Source: Microcoleus sp036704825 (GTDB lineage Bacteria > Cyanobacteriota > Cyanobacteriia > Cyanobacteriales > Microcoleaceae). From it: DNA of 64,000 bases. Location of the stretch: positions 30,059-94,058 of the forward strand of contig JAUBSN010000021.1 of assembly GCA_036704825.1 (NCBI GenBank). The letters are read 5' to 3'. A program made the translations under genes and the position numbers. Under the pieces are notes generated by a model. The model was not told the DNA's origin. It searched no databases and saw nothing but the letters and a program-made list of their open reading frames with translations. Below, one piece after another: positions 26,767-35,495 of this stretch (positions are counted from its first letter, which is position 1; each line of letters opens with the position of its first letter).

Positions 26767-27023
26767 CAACACGTTTAACAAAAATTTAGCTGGTTTTTGC
26801 GATCGCCCTTATTATACCAATCATGAAAAATAAAGCTACAGATAGTTTTGACCAAGTAAAGCCAAAATAACAGATATCCGACTTTTGAAAGAAGTCCGGG
26901 ATCTGACAAGGGTGAAGAATTGGCATTTTACGTAAATCCGATCGCCGAAAATCTGTTGACGCCCCCTTGACAAACCCCAAAAAGTATCATACTCTAATAA
27001 TACGAACGCTAACTAATTAACAG

Positions 27024-27494
27024 ATGGTTATTACATCCACTGTCGATCGCACAAATCTAGCTCAGTGGCACGAAGTTCTCGCCCCCCAAAGCCTGGGCTA
27101 CCGGATCAAACTGCTGGGGCAGCTAAGCAGCCGCCGACTGCAAGAGGTACTCGAACCCTTTGGATTGACACCTTTTCACTGGCTGGTACTGTGCTGCTTG
27201 TGGCAAGAGGACGGTTTGCCGACTTCCAGCATTGGCGACAAACTGCAACAGGTAGGCGGGACGCTGACAGGCGTGATCGATCGCATGGAAGAAAGAGGCC
27301 TAGTCCGCCGGGAGAGAGATTGTCGCGACCGGCGCATTTGGCGCATTTGGCTGACAGACTCCGGCAGGGAACTGCAAGAGGTATTGCCCCCGCTGGTAGC
27401 TGCAATCAGAGATCGAGCTTTCGATGGCATTCCAGAGGCCGATCGAGAACTCTTTTCCCAACTGATCGATCGGGCGATAGTCAATCTCTCCTAA
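27024..27494 (+). CDS. MarR family transcriptional regulator
   Basis: 156 residues with a winged helix-turn-helix: LSSRRLQEVLEPFGLTPFHW, then GTLTGVIDRMEERGLVRRERDCRDRRI (recognition helix and wing), and a C-terminal dimerisation helix. It lies 163 bases before an EmrA-type efflux gene on the same strand, the classic arrangement in which a MarR repressor controls a drug efflux operon and itself. The ligand is unknown. Confidence 0.92.
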   Translation: MVITSTVDRTNLAQWHEVLAPQSLGYRIKLLGQLSSRRLQEVLEPFGLTPFHWLVLCCLWQEDGLPTSSIGDKLQQVGGTLTGVIDRMEERGLVRRERDCRDRRIWRIWLTDSGRELQEVLPPLVAAIRDRAFDGIPEADRELFSQLIDRAIVNLS

Positions 27495-27657
27495 ACCGAC
27501 AAATCGCTCTTTTGAGTGAAGCGCAGCAGCATCTACCTCCACTAAATTACTAATAACGGCAAAATACTACGCACTCTTAAAACAAGCAGTCTTACTAAAT
27601 AAAAACTACGTACCCTAAACAAACGGCATCTTACTAAACTATCAGGAGTCAAATACC

Positions 27658-29343
27658 ATGAAAGGCACAAACGAAACCAACCCAGCAGAATTCAACGGCA
27701 ACGGTAACGGCAAAGCAGTCGCCGTATTAGAAAAGCCGATCGACGACGACAGCATCGCTAAAAGCCTACCCGTAATCCCCGCCCCAGAGACAGAAATCAA
27801 CGCCCCCGCCGAGGTCAAAACAGGCGCAGAAACAGAACTCCAAGCACCCCTGCCGGCGGCTGCAACACCCAAGAAAAAAGCCCCGAAAGCGTTGATATTA
27901 GCAGTGCTGGGCATAGGGGCGATCGCAGCAGGCAGCTTCGGCTATCGCTACTGGCAATACGCCTCCATCCACCAAGAAACCGAAAACGCCACAGTAGCCG
28001 GACACATCCACCAAATCAGCAGCCGCGTCAACGGTACTGTCAGCCAAGTCTTGGTACAAGACAACCAACAAGTAAAACCCGGACAACTGCTGGTCGAACT
28101 CGACCCCCGCGACTACCAAGTTAAAGTCCAACAAGCCCAAGCAGCCTTAGAAAACGCCCGCCGCCAAGCCGAAGCAGCCGAAGCAAATATTTCCCTAGCC
28201 TCTCAAACCAGCCAAGGCAAAACAGCCCAAGCCCGAGGAGATATCAGCGGTGCAAACGCTGCGATTTCCACCGCCCAAGCAGCACTCACAGAAGCCCAGC
28301 AAGGCGTACCCGCAGCACAAGCTACCGTTGCTGAAGCCGAAGCTGGCGTACCCGCGGCGCAAGCCAAAGTCGTCCAAGCCGAAGCCGGAATTCCCCAAGC
28401 CCAAGCCAAAGTGACGGAAGCCGAGGCCGGGATTGCCGCAGCGCAAGCTCAGCTAGTACAAGCGCAAGCTAGTCTCGTTAAAACGCAAGCCGATTATAAA
28501 CGGTACGAAAGCTTGCAGTCTGAAGGTGCGATCGCCCGCCAGCAACTAGACGCAGCGAGAGCCGCCTACGAAGTAGCCCAAGGCCAAACCACCGCAGCCC
28601 AACAAGGAATTGCCCAAGCCAGAGCGCGCTTAGCCCAAGCCAAAGAAGGCGTAACCGAAGCTCAAGCAGCAGTAGCCCAAGCTCGAGAAGGAGTAAAACA
28701 AGCCGAAGCCCAAGTAGCGCAAGCTAAAGTCGGCATCGCCAGCGCTCGAGCTAAAGTCGCCGTAGCCCAAGAAGGCATCAGCACCGCCGAAGCCAAACTT
28801 GCTGCATCAAAGGGCGGATTGCAACAAGCTCAAGCTACGGGCGAACAAACTAAAGTCAGCAGATCGCAGTATGATGCTGCTAAAGCTGCGATCGGGCAAT
28901 CCGAAGCCGCGGTTAAAGACGCTCAACTGCAACTTTCCTACACGAATATCACCGCTCCCGCCGCCGGACAAATCGGCCGCAAATCCGTTGAAGTCGGGCA
29001 GCGGGTGCAGCCGGGAACTCCGTTAATGGCTATAGTAAGTAATGATTTGTGGGTAATTGCTAACTTCAAAGAAACGCAACTGGCAAACATGAAACCAGGC
29101 CAAAAAGTAGAAATTAAATTAGATGCTTTTGGTAGTCGCAAATTTGAAGGTCATCTCGATAGTTTCTCCCCTGCTTCTGGCGCTCAATTTTCCTTATTGC
29201 CTCCCGATAATGCTACGGGCAATTTCACCAAAGTTGTGCAGCGGATTCCGGTGAAAGTTGTGTTCGATCCCGAAAGCATTAAAGGCTATGAATCGCGGAT
29301 TGCACCGGGGATGTCTGCTACGGTAAATGTTGAACTGAAATAA
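27658..29343 (+). CDS. HlyD/EmrA family efflux adaptor
   Basis: Periplasmic adaptor, 561 residues. Cytoplasmic N-terminus of about 80 residues, one membrane anchor (ALILAVLGIGAIAAGSFGY, about 80-100), first half of the biotinyl-lipoyl domain (VNGTVSQVLVQDNQQVKPG), then an unusually long Ala-rich helical hairpin (about 160-420) built of near-repeats such as EAEAGIPQAQAKVT, second lipoyl half (ITAPAAGQIGRKSVEVGQRV) and a beta-barrel. It would link an inner-membrane EmrB-type exporter to an outer-membrane TolC-type channel, but no emrB follows; the next gene is a broken FGE gene. AGGAGT precedes the ATG by 9 bases. Confidence 0.92.
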   Translation: MKGTNETNPAEFNGNGNGKAVAVLEKPIDDDSIAKSLPVIPAPETEINAPAEVKTGAETELQAPLPAAATPKKKAPKALILAVLGIGAIAAGSFGYRYWQYASIHQETENATVAGHIHQISSRVNGTVSQVLVQDNQQVKPGQLLVELDPRDYQVKVQQAQAALENARRQAEAAEANISLASQTSQGKTAQARGDISGANAAISTAQAALTEAQQGVPAAQATVAEAEAGVPAAQAKVVQAEAGIPQAQAKVTEAEAGIAAAQAQLVQAQASLVKTQADYKRYESLQSEGAIARQQLDAARAAYEVAQGQTTAAQQGIAQARARLAQAKEGVTEAQAAVAQAREGVKQAEAQVAQAKVGIASARAKVAVAQEGISTAEAKLAASKGGLQQAQATGEQTKVSRSQYDAAKAAIGQSEAAVKDAQLQLSYTNITAPAAGQIGRKSVEVGQRVQPGTPLMAIVSNDLWVIANFKETQLANMKPGQKVEIKLDAFGSRKFEGHLDSFSPASGAQFSLLPPDNATGNFTKVVQRIPVKVVFDPESIKGYESRIAPGMSATVNVELK

Positions 29344-29385
29344 GCGAAGAACCCGGATGTTGACACGGATACACGGATGAGTTGA

Positions 29386-29495
29386 GAAGTCGGGGATTTG
29401 ATTTTTTGGGCTTAAGGGCGACTAGCAGGAGAAATCCCCGACTTCTTGGAGAAGTTTGAGAAGTTTGAGAAGCCGGGGATGTGATTTTTTTGGGT
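29386..29495. repeat. GAAGTCGGGGATTT inverted and direct repeats
   Basis: GAAGTCGGGGATTT (29386) pairs with AAATCCCCGACTTC (29432); a variant GAAGCCGGGGATG follows at 29469. Dispersed cyanobacterial repeat; it may terminate the efflux transcript. Confidence 0.7.
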
Positions 29496-29553
29496 TAAGC
29501 GCGATCGTCCCAAAAAATGCCACAATTGGTAATCATGTCAAGGTCAAAATGCC

Positions 29554-30669
29554 ATGCCAGACCCCGAAAATCGACCCAGAGAATATGATGCCGTCCTCGG
29601 CACTCAAAATTCAACCCCGATCGATGCCGCAGTCTTAGGAGGCATCCTCGGCGTTAAAAGTCGCTTAGCTTCGACCATACTCAAAGTCCGAATCGCCACA
29701 CTTTCGGAAGCGCTGAACTATGGAGAAGCAGGGTTAGATTTGATTATTAGTGCATTGCAGGATGAGTCAATGCAGGTAAGATTAGCTGCCTATTCACTGC
29801 TGAAAGATATGGATGACTTAAAGGTAAAACCGCAGTTCCCCCAAGACTATCTCCCTACATTTGACTTTGATGTAATCACAGTCGATGCGTATGGAAAAGA
29901 AAACAGTCGCAGCAAGTCCTTTGCTCGCTTCTTTCCTGAAGACTTAGGGAACGGAATTGTACTGGAAATGGTTTACATTCCCGGCGGCACATTTATGATG
30001 GGTTCGCCAGCAACAGAGAACATTAGACGTGATAGTGAAAGTCCACAGCATCTAGTCACAGTACCGGCTTTTTTTGCAGGAAAATACCCCATCACCCAAG
30101 CACAGTGGCAAGCTTCATGGGAAACAACCCATCGGGCTTCAAAGGCGAAAAACGTCCTGTAGAAAATGTATGGTGGCACAAAGCCGTCAAATTCTGTGGC
30201 AAACTCTCGCAAAAAACCGGGAAACAATATCGCCTCTTGAGTGAAGCAGAATGGGAATACGCCTGTCGTGCCCGAACTACAACCCCATTTCATTTTGGGG
30301 AAACTATTACCCCGGAATTAGCCAACTATAACGGAAACTACCCCTACGCAAACGCCCCCCACAGGACTTTACCGTCAACAAACAACCGATGTCGGGAGTT
30401 TTCCCCCCAATGCCTTTGGACTGTCGGATATGCACGGCAATGTTTGGGAGTGGTGCAGCGATAGGTGGAACTCGAACTATCAGGGCGCACCAACTGACGG
30501 AAGTTCCTGGGAAACTGGCCCAGATGATTGGCCTGTGCAGCGTGGCGGTTCCTGGAGCAACAATGCCGTCGGTTGCCGCAGTGCCAATCGTAGCAGGAAT
30601 TCGGCGCACGATTGGTGGGGGCTCTGGGGTTTTCGCGTAGCGGTGGCGTCGGTTTCTCTCTCCTCCTAG
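29554..30669 (+). pseudogene. HEAT-like/formylglycine-generating-enzyme (FGE-sulfatase) domain protein, frameshifted
   Basis: Reading frame broken by two single-base changes. Frame 1 (29554 to about 30115) gives a HEAT-like segment (ILKVRIATLSEALNYGEAGL) and the FGE start (EMVYIPGGTFMMGSPATE). One base is missing near 30112-30116, before MGNNPSGFKGEKRPVENVWW. The middle part (RLLSEAEWEYACRA) runs in frame 3 until a run of six C (30355-30360) with one base too many, after which frame 1 resumes (GSFPPNAFGLSDMHGNVWEW, VQRGGSWSN, WWGLWGFRVA). The two changes cancel, so all FGE blocks survive. Such domains are often fused to effector or conflict proteins in cyanobacteria. It may be a recent pseudogene or a sequencing artefact. 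Confidence 0.85.
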
Positions 30670-30797
30670 TTTTCCCGGTAAGGACTCTTCTTTACCCTTT
30701 TACACTTTTGCCCTCTGCACTTTTTCCTTTTCCATGAAGGCAGAAGGCCGATCGAACTTTTTTCAGCAACTACATCATGCTCGATCGCACATCCCAA

Positions 30798-31220
30798 TCA
30801 TTGCACTGACCAGTCTTCAAACCTCAATCCAGGGATTCTTTCAAAATCTCGGCGATTCCGGGTAAGTAGAATGCCGCTGTTTGAAAGTGCGATCGCGGCA
30901 ATCCGTAAATCTTGCGTGCCAACGCGGATTTTTTGCCGCAAAAATTCCATATAATAATGTTGAGACTCTCGATCGAAGTCAAGCAATTCAAAATCGGTCA
31001 GATAGTTGATGGTTTTTCGCAGACTTGCATAAGCTGATATTATTTCATCCCCTGATGTCGCTCGTCTGATACGGTTAAGTCGTCCATACATTTGCTCTTC
31101 AAATGTAACGATCGTAATAGCAATATCTTTTGGATTAACTTTACTGACACGCTGCACTATTTGTGGATGCCCCTGCTGAAAAAGTGTGGCATGGTCTGTA
31201 TCGAATATCCACAAAGTCAC
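30798..31220 (-). CDS. PIN-domain toxin, VapC-like
   Basis: 140 residues, a predicted Mg-dependent RNase. PIN acidic residues: D7/D9 in WIFDTDHATLF, E near 42 (TFEEQMYGR), D near 104 (GTQDLRIAAIAL) and D near 126 (TRNRRDFERIPGL). It starts with GTG overlapping the antitoxin stop by 4 bases (GTGA), so translation is coupled. VapC toxins typically cut tRNA or rRNA; the target here is unknown. Confidence 0.9.
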   Translation of the reverse strand: MTLWIFDTDHATLFQQGHPQIVQRVSKVNPKDIAITIVTFEEQMYGRLNRIRRATSGDEIISAYASLRKTINYLTDFELLDFDRESQHYYMEFLRQKIRVGTQDLRIAAIALSNSGILLTRNRRDFERIPGLRFEDWSVQ

Positions 31221-31738
31221 TTAGCTGTTTCCTCCACCTCAATTTTATTGGTGGCTTCTGCCTCCTCTAGTCGATCGTAATATTCTGCCATTTCTGCATT
31301 CCTGTCGCGGCGCAGTTCTTCAATATCTTCTAGCATCTCATCAAAGTGCGGATCGTTTTTAAAGGCTCCTGCCCACTTCATTAAAGGATTTTCAGCTTGG
31401 GGAATGTCTACTGTCAGAGAGACTATTTCGACTTTTTTTAGACGCTCGGTCAACAATCGGTGCAAAATTTTTAAAGCTTCTTCTTTAGTAGATCCTGAGC
31501 TTCTGCACTCGGGCAATTCCCAAACTATTGCGCTGTAGAGGTCTTCATCGTGCTTTTCAATTAGAACTTGATAAGTTAATTGGGTTAAAGGATTCGGAGT
31601 AGGGGTTAATACTGTGGCATTCATCTGTTTTTTCTGGTTGGTTATATTGGGCATTTTAACGCATTGTTTTTCAAACATCCAATTAATTCTTTTCGCCATG
31701 CTTTCAATAGATGTCAGCGGTTCAGAACGCCGCAGCAC
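31217..31738 (-). CDS. HicB-like antitoxin paired with PIN toxin
   Basis: 173 residues from the longest start; ATG 31624 (MNATVLTPTPN) gives about 135 residues and is more likely. The N-terminal half resembles a HicB partial-RNase-H fold (LTYQVLIEKHDEDLYSAIVWELPECRSSGSTKEEAL); the C-terminal half (PLMKWAGAFKNDPHFDEMLEDI) resembles the toxin-wrapping tail of small antitoxins of PIN toxins. HicB normally pairs with HicA, so a HicB-like N-terminus with a PIN toxin is a noteworthy mix. It lies directly upstream of the toxin with a 4-base overlap. Confidence 0.75.
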   Translation of the reverse strand: MLRRSEPLTSIESMAKRINWMFEKQCVKMPNITNQKKQMNATVLTPTPNPLTQLTYQVLIEKHDEDLYSAIVWELPECRSSGSTKEEALKILHRLLTERLKKVEIVSLTVDIPQAENPLMKWAGAFKNDPHFDEMLEDIEELRRDRNAEMAEYYDRLEEAEATNKIEVEETAK

Positions 31739-31833
31739 TTAAAGAAGTCGGGGTTATAGCCTTTACCAATCATTCAAGGCTGCGATCGCCATTTCAATCA
31801 ACTCTCAATACATATCAACTCAGAAAAATATTA

Positions 31834-31862
31834 TTGCCAAGAAAAACACTCTATGGTAAACT
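31834..31862 (+). promoter_or_regulatory. Promoter of rpmH
   Basis: TTGCCA (31834) and TAAACT (31857) with a 17-base spacer, 54 bases before the rpmH start codon. The -35 is identical to that before sbpA. Confidence 0.55.
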
Positions 31863-31915
31863 AGAAGATTGTGAATATTAATCAAAAGTAAAGTAACAAG
31901 CCCGGAGAAATCAAA

Positions 31916-32053
31916 ATGACACAGCAAACCCTGCACGGAACCAGCCGCAAAAGAAAAAGAACATCGGGTTTTCGCGCCAGAATGCGGACTGTAAACGGTC
32001 GATTGGTAATCAAAGCCCGCCGCAGCAAAGGTCGCCACCGCCTAGCAGTCTAG
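31916..32053 (+). CDS. rpmH: 50S ribosomal protein L34
   Basis: 45 residues, very basic: starts MTQQTLHGTSRKRKR and contains SGFRARMRTVNGR and RRSKGRHRLAV, the L34 pattern. Binds 23S rRNA in the large subunit. GGAG lies 9 bases before the ATG. First gene of the conserved rpmH-rnpA-PH-yidC-jag locus. Confidence 0.95.
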   Translation: MTQQTLHGTSRKRKRTSGFRARMRTVNGRLVIKARRSKGRHRLAV

Positions 32054-32095
32054 CGCTGCATCAAGGTTGAGAGACCTCAACGATCGCCCTACGCC

Positions 32096-32500
32096 ATGTT
32101 GCCCGAGACAAACCGACTCAAGCACCGAAAAGACTTCAGCGCCGTCTACCGCAAGGGAATCCGCCGCAACTCCGCTCATTTCAGCTTAAGAGCTCTGCGT
32201 AAACCCAAAAGCGTCGAATTAAGCAAACCGACAGCCGAGAAATCCTTGCAGCCCACTCGCACAGGCATTTCTATCAGCCTGAAGGTTAGCAAGCGCGCCG
32301 TAGTCCGCAACCGGATTAAGCGTCAGATTCGGGCAGCTTTGCGGCAGCTATTGCCCCGATTAAAATGCGGGTGGGATTTAGTAATTGTCGTGCGTCCGAT
32401 CGCACAAGAGTGCAATTATGCAGAAATTCTGCAAGAATTAGAGCAGTTGTTGGTAGAAGCCGAGGTACTAAATGGGAATTCGAGAAGAAGTATATTATGA
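32096..32500 (+). CDS. rnpA: Ribonuclease P protein component
   Basis: 134 residues; assists the catalytic RNA in tRNA 5' maturation. The RNR motif region is KRAVVRNRIKRQIRAAL (about 72-90), and the start LPETNRLKHRKDFSAVYRKG is typical. It begins 42 bases after rpmH and overlaps the next gene by 29 bases, consistent with one transcript. Confidence 0.95.
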   Translation: MLPETNRLKHRKDFSAVYRKGIRRNSAHFSLRALRKPKSVELSKPTAEKSLQPTRTGISISLKVSKRAVVRNRIKRQIRAALRQLLPRLKCGWDLVIVVRPIAQECNYAEILQELEQLLVEAEVLNGNSRRSIL

Positions 32501-32864
32501 AGGCGGTCCGGCGCTGGGAGACTTGATCCTCAACTTACTCCTGGGGCTGACTGTGGTGGGAATCCCCCTCGCAGTAGGAGCAATTGTCCGGGCTCTGTGG
32601 CTGCGGTATCGGATCACGAGCCGCCGAGTATCCGTAACCAGCGGTTGGATGGGGGGCGATCAGACAGACGTTATCTACTCAGATATAGTCAAAATCGTCA
32701 CAGTACCTCGCGGTTTCGGGACTTACGGAGACATGGTGCTCACCATGAAAAATGGCAGCCGCTTGGAACTCCGAGCTATTCCGAAATTTCGAGCAATGTA
32801 TGACTACATTAACGAAAAACTGCCCGCAGCAGTTCAAAAAGCAAACGCGGCCCAAGCTAAATAA
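32472..32864 (+). CDS. Bacterial PH-domain membrane protein
   Basis: 130 residues. A hydrophobic hairpin near 15-45 (LILNLLLGLTVVGIPLAVGA) precedes a PH-like beta domain (YRITSRRVSVTSGWMG; DIVKIVTVPRGFGTYGDMVL) with a short helical end. Found between rnpA and yidC in cyanobacteria generally; function unknown, perhaps linked to membrane insertion. The start overlaps rnpA; the ATG at 32472 keeps the conserved N-terminus. Confidence 0.85.
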   Translation: MGIREEVYYEGGPALGDLILNLLLGLTVVGIPLAVGAIVRALWLRYRITSRRVSVTSGWMGGDQTDVIYSDIVKIVTVPRGFGTYGDMVLTMKNGSRLELRAIPKFRAMYDYINEKLPAAVQKANAAQAK

Positions 32865-33066
32865 CCAAACCGCTTCGCCCTCAAATCAGGGTAAAGTCAG
32901 TGCGAGTATTGGCAAACTCATTACAACAAACCGCTAGCGGGCGGTCGATCGACGGGCAATGTCCTAAGATATAGACAAAACCCTGAAAATTGAGGCGGCT
33001 CGCGTTAAGCGGGTAAAAATAGTTCTCAACAGCAAACATAGAGCAGCTAAATTAACGAACAAGCGA

Positions 33067-34215
33067 ATGGATTTTGGTATCTCGTTTCTCTCCAACAACC
33101 TCATGCTGCCGATCCTAGATTTTTTCTACGGGATCGTGCCAAGCTACGGTTTAGCGATCGTAGCACTGACGCTCGTGATTCGCTTTGCTCTTTATCCTCT
33201 CAACGCAGGCTCTCTTCGCAATATGCGGCGCATGAAAGTAGCGCAGCCGTTGATGAAAGAGCGAGTAGATCAAATTCAAAAACTCTATAAAGACAATCCT
33301 GCAAAACAGCAGGAGGAAATGAGCAAAGTATACAAAGAATTTGGGAATCCTCTAGCAGGGTGCTTCCCGTTGCTGGTGCAAATGCCAGTGCTGTTTGCAC
33401 TGTTTGCCACACTCAGGGGTTCGCCATTTTCAGACATAAATTACAGCGTCAACATTCAAGTTTTGCCCGAAGAACAAATCGAAACTGTTCAACCGCAAGC
33501 TTTTGCGACACCGCCACAAAATATTTACGTCACAGGTACTTTTCATGCTCCAGTTGTGGGCGTAATTCCAGGCGGCGACAAACTCGCAGTCGGCGACACA
33601 ACCAAGATTAATTTTCAAACCCCAGAGGGCAAACCTCTCAAAACCCTAGCGGCAGAAAAAAAGAGCGAAATCGACTTTGAACCCGGCTGGAAAGTCATCA
33701 AAGGCGAAGAAGTGGTCAAGGTAGATGAACAGGGCAACATCACGGCATTAGCGCCCGGTGAAGCGACAGTTCAAGGCACAGTCCCCGGATTGGCTAGTAA
33801 CAAAGGATTCCTGTTTATTGAAGCTCTAGGCCGCGTTGGCGCGATCGACTCAGACGGTACAATCCACTGGGATATTTTGGTGATGATCCTGGGCTTCGGC
33901 ATCAGTTTGTATATCAACCAAACTCTTTCGGGACAAGCACAAGGGCCAAACGACAACCCCCAACAGGCTACAGTCAACAAACTGACGCCTGTCATATTTT
34001 CGGGGATGTTTTTGTTCTTCCCGCTGCCCGCTGGCGTGTTGATGTATATGCTGATTGCTAACATCTTCCAGACAGTTCAGGCGTTTATTTTGTCTAAAGA
34101 ACCGCTGCCCGAAAACCTGCAAAAAATAGTGGACGAAGCAGAGGCGAAAACCAAAAAAGACCAGGGATTAGATGCCATTCCCTTTGAGCCCAAGCGTTCT
34201 AAGAAAAAGGCTTGA
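33067..34215 (+). CDS. yidC: Membrane protein insertase YidC (Oxa1/Alb3)
   Basis: 382 residues, inserts proteins into plasma and thylakoid membranes. Membrane core segments: FFYGIVPSYGLAIVALTLVI near the start, the cytoplasmic hairpin MRRMKVAQPLMKERVDQIQK, NPLAGCFPLLVQMPVLFALF, and PVIFSGMFLFFPLPAGVLMY near the end. Between the membrane helices is a large periplasmic/lumenal insert (about 130-255) whose last part (KVDEQGNITALAPGEATVQG) looks like a BIG2-type Ig fold, a cyanobacterial feature. The 202-base gap before it holds no gene. It overlaps jag by 4 bases. Confidence 0.95.
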   Translation: MDFGISFLSNNLMLPILDFFYGIVPSYGLAIVALTLVIRFALYPLNAGSLRNMRRMKVAQPLMKERVDQIQKLYKDNPAKQQEEMSKVYKEFGNPLAGCFPLLVQMPVLFALFATLRGSPFSDINYSVNIQVLPEEQIETVQPQAFATPPQNIYVTGTFHAPVVGVIPGGDKLAVGDTTKINFQTPEGKPLKTLAAEKKSEIDFEPGWKVIKGEEVVKVDEQGNITALAPGEATVQGTVPGLASNKGFLFIEALGRVGAIDSDGTIHWDILVMILGFGISLYINQTLSGQAQGPNDNPQQATVNKLTPVIFSGMFLFFPLPAGVLMYMLIANIFQTVQAFILSKEPLPENLQKIVDEAEAKTKKDQGLDAIPFEPKRSKKKA

Positions 34216-34700
34216 TTTTAACAACAATGAAAGACTCTCAAATGCAGCGCGGACAGGCATGGTTAGAAGAATTGCTACAACTGTCCGCAATTCCTTCAAA
34301 AGTGGTATGCGAACAACGAGAAGATTGCTATTGGATGACAATAGATGAAAGCAATCTGACTCGAGAACAAGTTGCCATCTTAATCGGGCCAAATGGTAAT
34401 GTAATAGATGCCATTCAATACCTCTGCAACACGATTCAAAATATAGGTCAGGAAGTAGAGGACTCAATTCCTTATACAGTTGAACTCAATGGCTATCGCA
34501 GCCGCCGCCAAGAGGAATTGCGCTCGATGGCAGAGTACGCAGCAGATCAAGCCCGATCGACGGGAGTTGAAGTTGAAATAAAATCGCTGTCTTCGGCAGA
34601 ACGCCGTCAAGTCCACAGCTTTTTGAGCGAATGTGAGGATATAGAAACTTACAGTCAAGGACAAGAACCCGATCGGCGTTTGGTAGTGCGGCTGCGCTGA
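34212..34700 (+). CDS. jag: Jag/KhpB-type RNA-binding protein (KH + R3H)
   Basis: 162 residues. KH domain with LIGPNGNVIDAIQYLCNTI (GxNGxxxxAxQ variant of the GXXG loop) near 57-76, then an R3H domain (RRQEELRSMAEYAADQAR; SLSSAERRQVHSFL). It lacks the N-terminal Jag domain of Firmicutes. The start ATTTTAACAACAATG region offers a choice; the 4-base ATT/TGA overlap with yidC is the longest form, and ATG 34227 (MKDSQMQRG) is the likelier start. It binds RNA, often with KhpA, and is co-transcribed with yidC. Confidence 0.9.
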   Translation: MILTTMKDSQMQRGQAWLEELLQLSAIPSKVVCEQREDCYWMTIDESNLTREQVAILIGPNGNVIDAIQYLCNTIQNIGQEVEDSIPYTVELNGYRSRRQEELRSMAEYAADQARSTGVEVEIKSLSSAERRQVHSFLSECEDIETYSQGQEPDRRLVVRLR

Positions 34701-34790
34701 CGTTAAAGAAGGAAGAAGGAAGAAGGAAGAAGTTAAAAATTAACTATTCCTTTTGACCTTTGAATTCAAGCAGTAGGAAGGCAAAAGATT

Positions 34791-35303
34791 ATGGAGACAA
34801 TTTATATTCCTCATCTCCTCACAAAAAATGAGCGGAAAGAGGTCATTGATTTTGAAGAATTTATCCCCGATTTAGAAACTTTGACTCCGGTGCGGGGGCG
34901 ACTGCAAGTGACTCACCAAGGGAATTATCTGGAAGTGAAGGCGAAAGCAGAAACAATAGTTACTCTCACCTGCCACAGATGCTTGAAACAATACAATCAC
35001 CGTTTGGCACTCAACACATCTGAACTAATCTGGCTGGAAGAAACAGCAAATCAGACAGATTCAAGTTCAGCAGAAATAGAAGTTGCTTTAGAAGATTTAG
35101 TGGAAAATTTATCGCCAGGTGGCAATTTCTCTCCGGGCGATTGGGTGTACGAGCAAATGTGTTTGGAACTGCCGCACAAACAGCTATGCGATGCTAAATG
35201 TCCGGGAATTTCTTTAACTGATGATGCAAATACAGAAAGCACCGAAACAGTCTCAGACAGTCGCTGGGCGTCTCTGGAAGCACTTAAAGGGCAATTGTCT
35301 TAG
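34791..35303 (+). CDS. DUF177 (YceD family) protein
   Basis: 170 residues; the pattern RGRLQVTHQGNYLEVKAKAE, then CHRCLKQY and, near the end, QLCDAKCPGI is the DUF177 signature with four Cys likely to bind zinc. Members are linked to 23S rRNA accumulation and often precede rpmF; here rpmF is absent and an AAA+ gene follows. Cytosolic. Confidence 0.88.
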   Translation: METIYIPHLLTKNERKEVIDFEEFIPDLETLTPVRGRLQVTHQGNYLEVKAKAETIVTLTCHRCLKQYNHRLALNTSELIWLEETANQTDSSSAEIEVALEDLVENLSPGGNFSPGDWVYEQMCLELPHKQLCDAKCPGISLTDDANTESTETVSDSRWASLEALKGQLS

Positions 35304-35494
35304 TCATTAGTCATTAGTCAACAGTCATTAGTCAGCACTCAGCAGTAAGCAGTAATCACTCAGTAGCTAAGAACTAATAACTGTGGAATAAAGGACGGCA
35401 AAAAAATCACATTGGCTAACATTTAATAACCAATAACTAATAACTCAGAACTAATGACTAAGGACTAATAACCAATGACTAATAACCAATGACT
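35301..35494. repeat. TCATTAG / TAATGACTAA short tandem repeats
   Basis: Degenerate heptamers (TAGTCAT, CAGTCAT, TAATAAC, CAATGAC) fill the whole gap between the DUF177 gene and the AAA+ gene; same family as 10214-10250. It leaves little room for an ordinary promoter. Confidence 0.8.
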
Positions 35495-35495
35495 A

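Noticed and set aside
27065..27553. 162-residue frame over the MarR gene
   Set aside because: Arg/Pro-rich shadow; the MarR frame has clear family motifs and a better start.
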